Origin: Thermoplasmata archaeon
GTDB taxonomy: Archaea; Thermoplasmatota; Thermoplasmata; Thermoplasmatales; Thermoplasmataceae
DNA: 6,722 nucleotides
Assembly (NCBI GenBank): GCA_021795055.1
Contig: JAJYPW010000051.1
Coordinates: 1 to 6,722, forward strand
Direction: 5' to 3'
Part shown: in pieces, positions 5,512 to 6,722 of the stretch
How the letters are laid out: each line of letters begins with the position of its first letter
How positions within the stretch are numbered: position 1 is the first letter of the stretch
The notes under the pieces: model-generated
Told to the model about the DNA's origin: nothing
What the model saw: only the letters and a program-made list of their open reading frames with translations
Database searches by the model: none
Translations under genes and position numbers: made by a program

Positions 5512-5517
5512 TATAAA
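5512..5517 (-). promoter_or_regulatory. Putative TATA box of the small barrel gene
   Basis: The minus strand reads AAAGTTTATAGC, with TTTATA as the core. Initiation about 25 nt downstream would leave a leader of nearly 50 nt before the ATG at 5441, so this mRNA would be leadered, in agreement with the GTGAT element beside that ATG. Confidence 0.55.
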
Positions 5518-5615
5518 CTTTTTTCAGCGGAACGGATACCACTTGCCTGAATGCGGAAAAAGGCACCGCCGCTGACACCTTGCCCCGGGCCGTAGGTTTT
5601 TCTGCCTGCATACTG

Positions 5616-5621
5616 TTAAAA
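5616..5621 (+). promoter_or_regulatory. Putative TATA box of aroD
   Basis: TTAAAA is centred about 25 nt before the GTG start of aroD (5643), the spacing of a leaderless archaeal gene. No Shine-Dalgarno-like sequence is present. The stretch between this box and the opposing TATA box (5518-5615) holds no gene; a short possible stem, TGCCT with AGGCA near 5545-5566, is the only structure I noticed. Confidence 0.5.
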
Positions 5622-5642
5622 GGCGTACACACATATTGATGC

Positions 5643-6323
5643 GTGCGCTCTTGGGATCCGGAGAAAGTCATTTACAGGGGAAGTCGGGTTCCAGTTGTTT
5701 CCCTGGGTGACAGAGCTGAGGTTGTCCTTGACGCCTTCAAATCAGGAAAACTGGACCGGAACTGGATTTACGAATTAAGGTACGACCTCATGGGCGGGAG
5801 CGAAGAGGATCTTCCCGGCTTTCTGAAAGAAGTTGCAAACAGCGGGATACGCTACATATTTACCTACAGGGGAGAGCCGGATAAATCTCTGAGAATTTAC
5901 AGGATTTCAATCGAAGCCGGTGCAACTCTCATTGATCTTGATATGAAAGTGGCCCGCCAGCTTGCAGACGTCAAGACCAAGAAAATCGTCTCATTTCATG
6001 GGTCGTTTCAGGAAGCAATGAGACTGATACAGGAAATGCTTGAGCTGGATCCATTTGTCATTAAGATTGCGCCAAAATTTTCATCGCTTCAGGACTTTCT
6101 GGATTCAATTCCAGAGGCAAACCAAATCAGGAAGGACTTGCAATTGCCACTCTGTTACTCCCCAATGGGAACAATCCCGGGGATGAGGTTCTTTTCCTGC
6201 ATCTATCTGAGCGACATGTGTTATGTAAGCTGGAAAAAGCCGACAGCAGAGGGGCAGCCAACGATGGCGGAGTATGATGAATTCATACAGCTAGTGCATG
6301 CGTACGGCTCTGATCATATTTAA
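5643..6323 (+). CDS. aroD: Type I 3-dehydroquinate dehydratase
   Basis: The 226-residue enzyme converts 3-dehydroquinate to 3-dehydroshikimate, the third step of the shikimate pathway, by a Schiff-base mechanism in a TIM barrel. Visible elements: YELRYDL (43-49, substrate-binding E44 and R46), FTYRGE (73-78, R76), IDLDM (97-101), SFHG with general acid/base H119, VIKIA with Schiff-base lysine K141, SPMGTIPGMR (173-182, R182) and AEGQPT with Q205. The usual SmG..G..sR motif lacks its serine here, and the glutamate that follows the FTYR arginine in the Salmonella-type enzyme seems to be replaced by D80. The essential His-Lys pair is intact, so activity is likely. Length is in the range of archaeal type I enzymes (about 215-230). 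Start is GTG: an in-frame TGA lies one codon upstream and the next in-frame ATG is at residue 50. No other aro genes are in the window. Confidence 0.93.
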   Translation: MRSWDPEKVIYRGSRVPVVSLGDRAEVVLDAFKSGKLDRNWIYELRYDLMGGSEEDLPGFLKEVANSGIRYIFTYRGEPDKSLRIYRISIEAGATLIDLDMKVARQLADVKTKKIVSFHGSFQEAMRLIQEMLELDPFVIKIAPKFSSLQDFLDSIPEANQIRKDLQLPLCYSPMGTIPGMRFFSCIYLSDMCYVSWKKPTAEGQPTMAEYDEFIQLVHAYGSDHI

Positions 6324-6326
6324 ATT
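6316..6326 (+). promoter_or_regulatory. Putative promoter of the DUF47 gene, overlapping the aroD stop
   Basis: ATATTTAAATT contains a TTTAAA core that covers the aroD TAA codon. Its centre is about 35 nt before the ATG at 6357, predicting a leader of about 10 nt. GGAAGG (6345-6350), 6 nt before the ATG, is a possible ribosome-binding site. The gene may have its own promoter, be read through from aroD (33-nt gap), or both. Confidence 0.4.
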
Positions 6327-6356
6327 ACCCACAGCACTTTCTCCGGAAGGCAAACG

Positions 6357-6722
6357 ATGGTCGGCAGAAACTTCTTCAAGAAATTTCTCGTGGTGGGTGA
6401 GAAACAGCTACTTTCTGAACTTGAGCCCCTGCTCACACTGGGCCTGAACGCAGATTCAGAGATCAAGAAAATGCTTGCATCAGCAGGCGGCGACATGGAT
6501 GGAACTTACGAGCGGGTTAAAAACATGGAAAAACAGGCTGATGAAATCTCCAACAACCTGCACATGGAAATTACCCATGGGGCGATCAGTTCCACCCTTA
6601 TGGGGACGCTTTCCGATCTTGTGGAAAAATGTGACACAATAATCGATTCGGATTATTTCGTGGTACGCGAAATTCGCAGATTCCTGCATGCCGGCAACAA
6701 CACTGACGAAGCCACGGTGCGA
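6357..6722 (+). CDS. DUF47/PhoU-like protein, N-terminal part (cut by the window edge)
   Basis: An open frame of 122 codons runs from ATG to the last base without a stop. The peptide is strongly helical and matches the N-terminal half of the DUF47 (PhoU-like) family: a leading helix (FFKKFLVVGEKQLLSELEPL), the helix pair with VKNMEKQADEISNNLHMEI (54-72), HGAISSTLMGTLSDLVEKCD (74-93) and REIRRFL. EKCDTIID at 90-97 fits the ExxxD type of metal-cluster motif of PhoU-like proteins. Family members are about 200-220 residues and are commonly encoded just upstream of a Pit-type phosphate permease, which they are thought to regulate; the downstream gene is outside the window. The assignment rests on pattern and helix layout, so it is good but not certain. 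Confidence 0.75.
   Translation, partial: MVGRNFFKKFLVVGEKQLLSELEPLLTLGLNADSEIKKMLASAGGDMDGTYERVKNMEKQADEISNNLHMEITHGAISSTLMGTLSDLVEKCDTIIDSDYFVVREIRRFLHAGNNTDEATVR

Noticed and set aside
5518..5642. tRNA, C/D box RNA or riboswitch in the aroD upstream region
   Set aside because: I found no cloverleaf, no RTGATGA C box with a matching D box, and only one short possible stem (TGCCT with AGGCA).
5447..5671. Minus-strand frame of 74 codons in the aroD upstream region
   Set aside because: It begins inside aroD, covers two promoters and the inverted repeat, and its translation looks random.

Overview
The window looks like chromosomal DNA from a euryarchaeon, most likely of the Thermoplasmatales. 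The support is archaeal-type promoters (TTTATATA, TATATTA-like and TTTAAA boxes, several about 25 nt from a start codon, as for leaderless mRNAs), arginine codons dominated by AGG, tightly packed genes on both strands, and archaeal families (a COG1395-type HTH regulator, ThpR, FtsJ/RlmE without a TRAM domain, a DUF47/PhoU-like protein). I assign the order by inference; the window has no rRNA or other decisive marker.

Layout, left to right. (1) Positions 1-106 hold the possible first 35 codons of a minus-strand gene that leaves the window. (2) A cytosolic M61-family (glycyl aminopeptidase-like) metallopeptidase with a C-terminal PDZ domain is at 204-1937. (3) After a 150-nt GC-rich gap with possible secondary structure comes a two-gene operon (2088-3694): a COG1395-type HTH regulator coupled by an ATGA overlap to an unrecognised protein that weakly resembles the TraB/PrgY fold. 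(4) Convergent to it, and overlapping its 3' end by 32 nt, is a minus-strand operon of gcvH and an rlmE/FtsJ-type methyltransferase, again joined by an ATGA overlap. (5) gcvH is divergent from thpR (RNA 2',3'-cyclic phosphodiesterase); only 38 bp separate their start codons and the two core promoters interleave. (6) thpR converges with a small, probably beta-barrel archaeal protein, overlapping by 13 nt. (7) Upstream of that small gene is an 11-bp perfect inverted repeat, followed by the divergent aroD gene (type I 3-dehydroquinate dehydratase). (8) A DUF47/PhoU-like gene starts at 6357 and runs off the right edge.

Most genes are housekeeping: peptide turnover, rRNA 2'-O-methylation, lipoyl carrier protein, RNA end processing, shikimate pathway and probable phosphate-transport regulation. 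I see no mobile element, CRISPR array, tRNA or rRNA. The least explained parts are the regulator/TraB-like pair, the inverted repeat beside the small barrel gene, the interleaved gcvH/thpR promoters and the gcvH-rlmE coupling. No obviously new defence or mobile system is visible.
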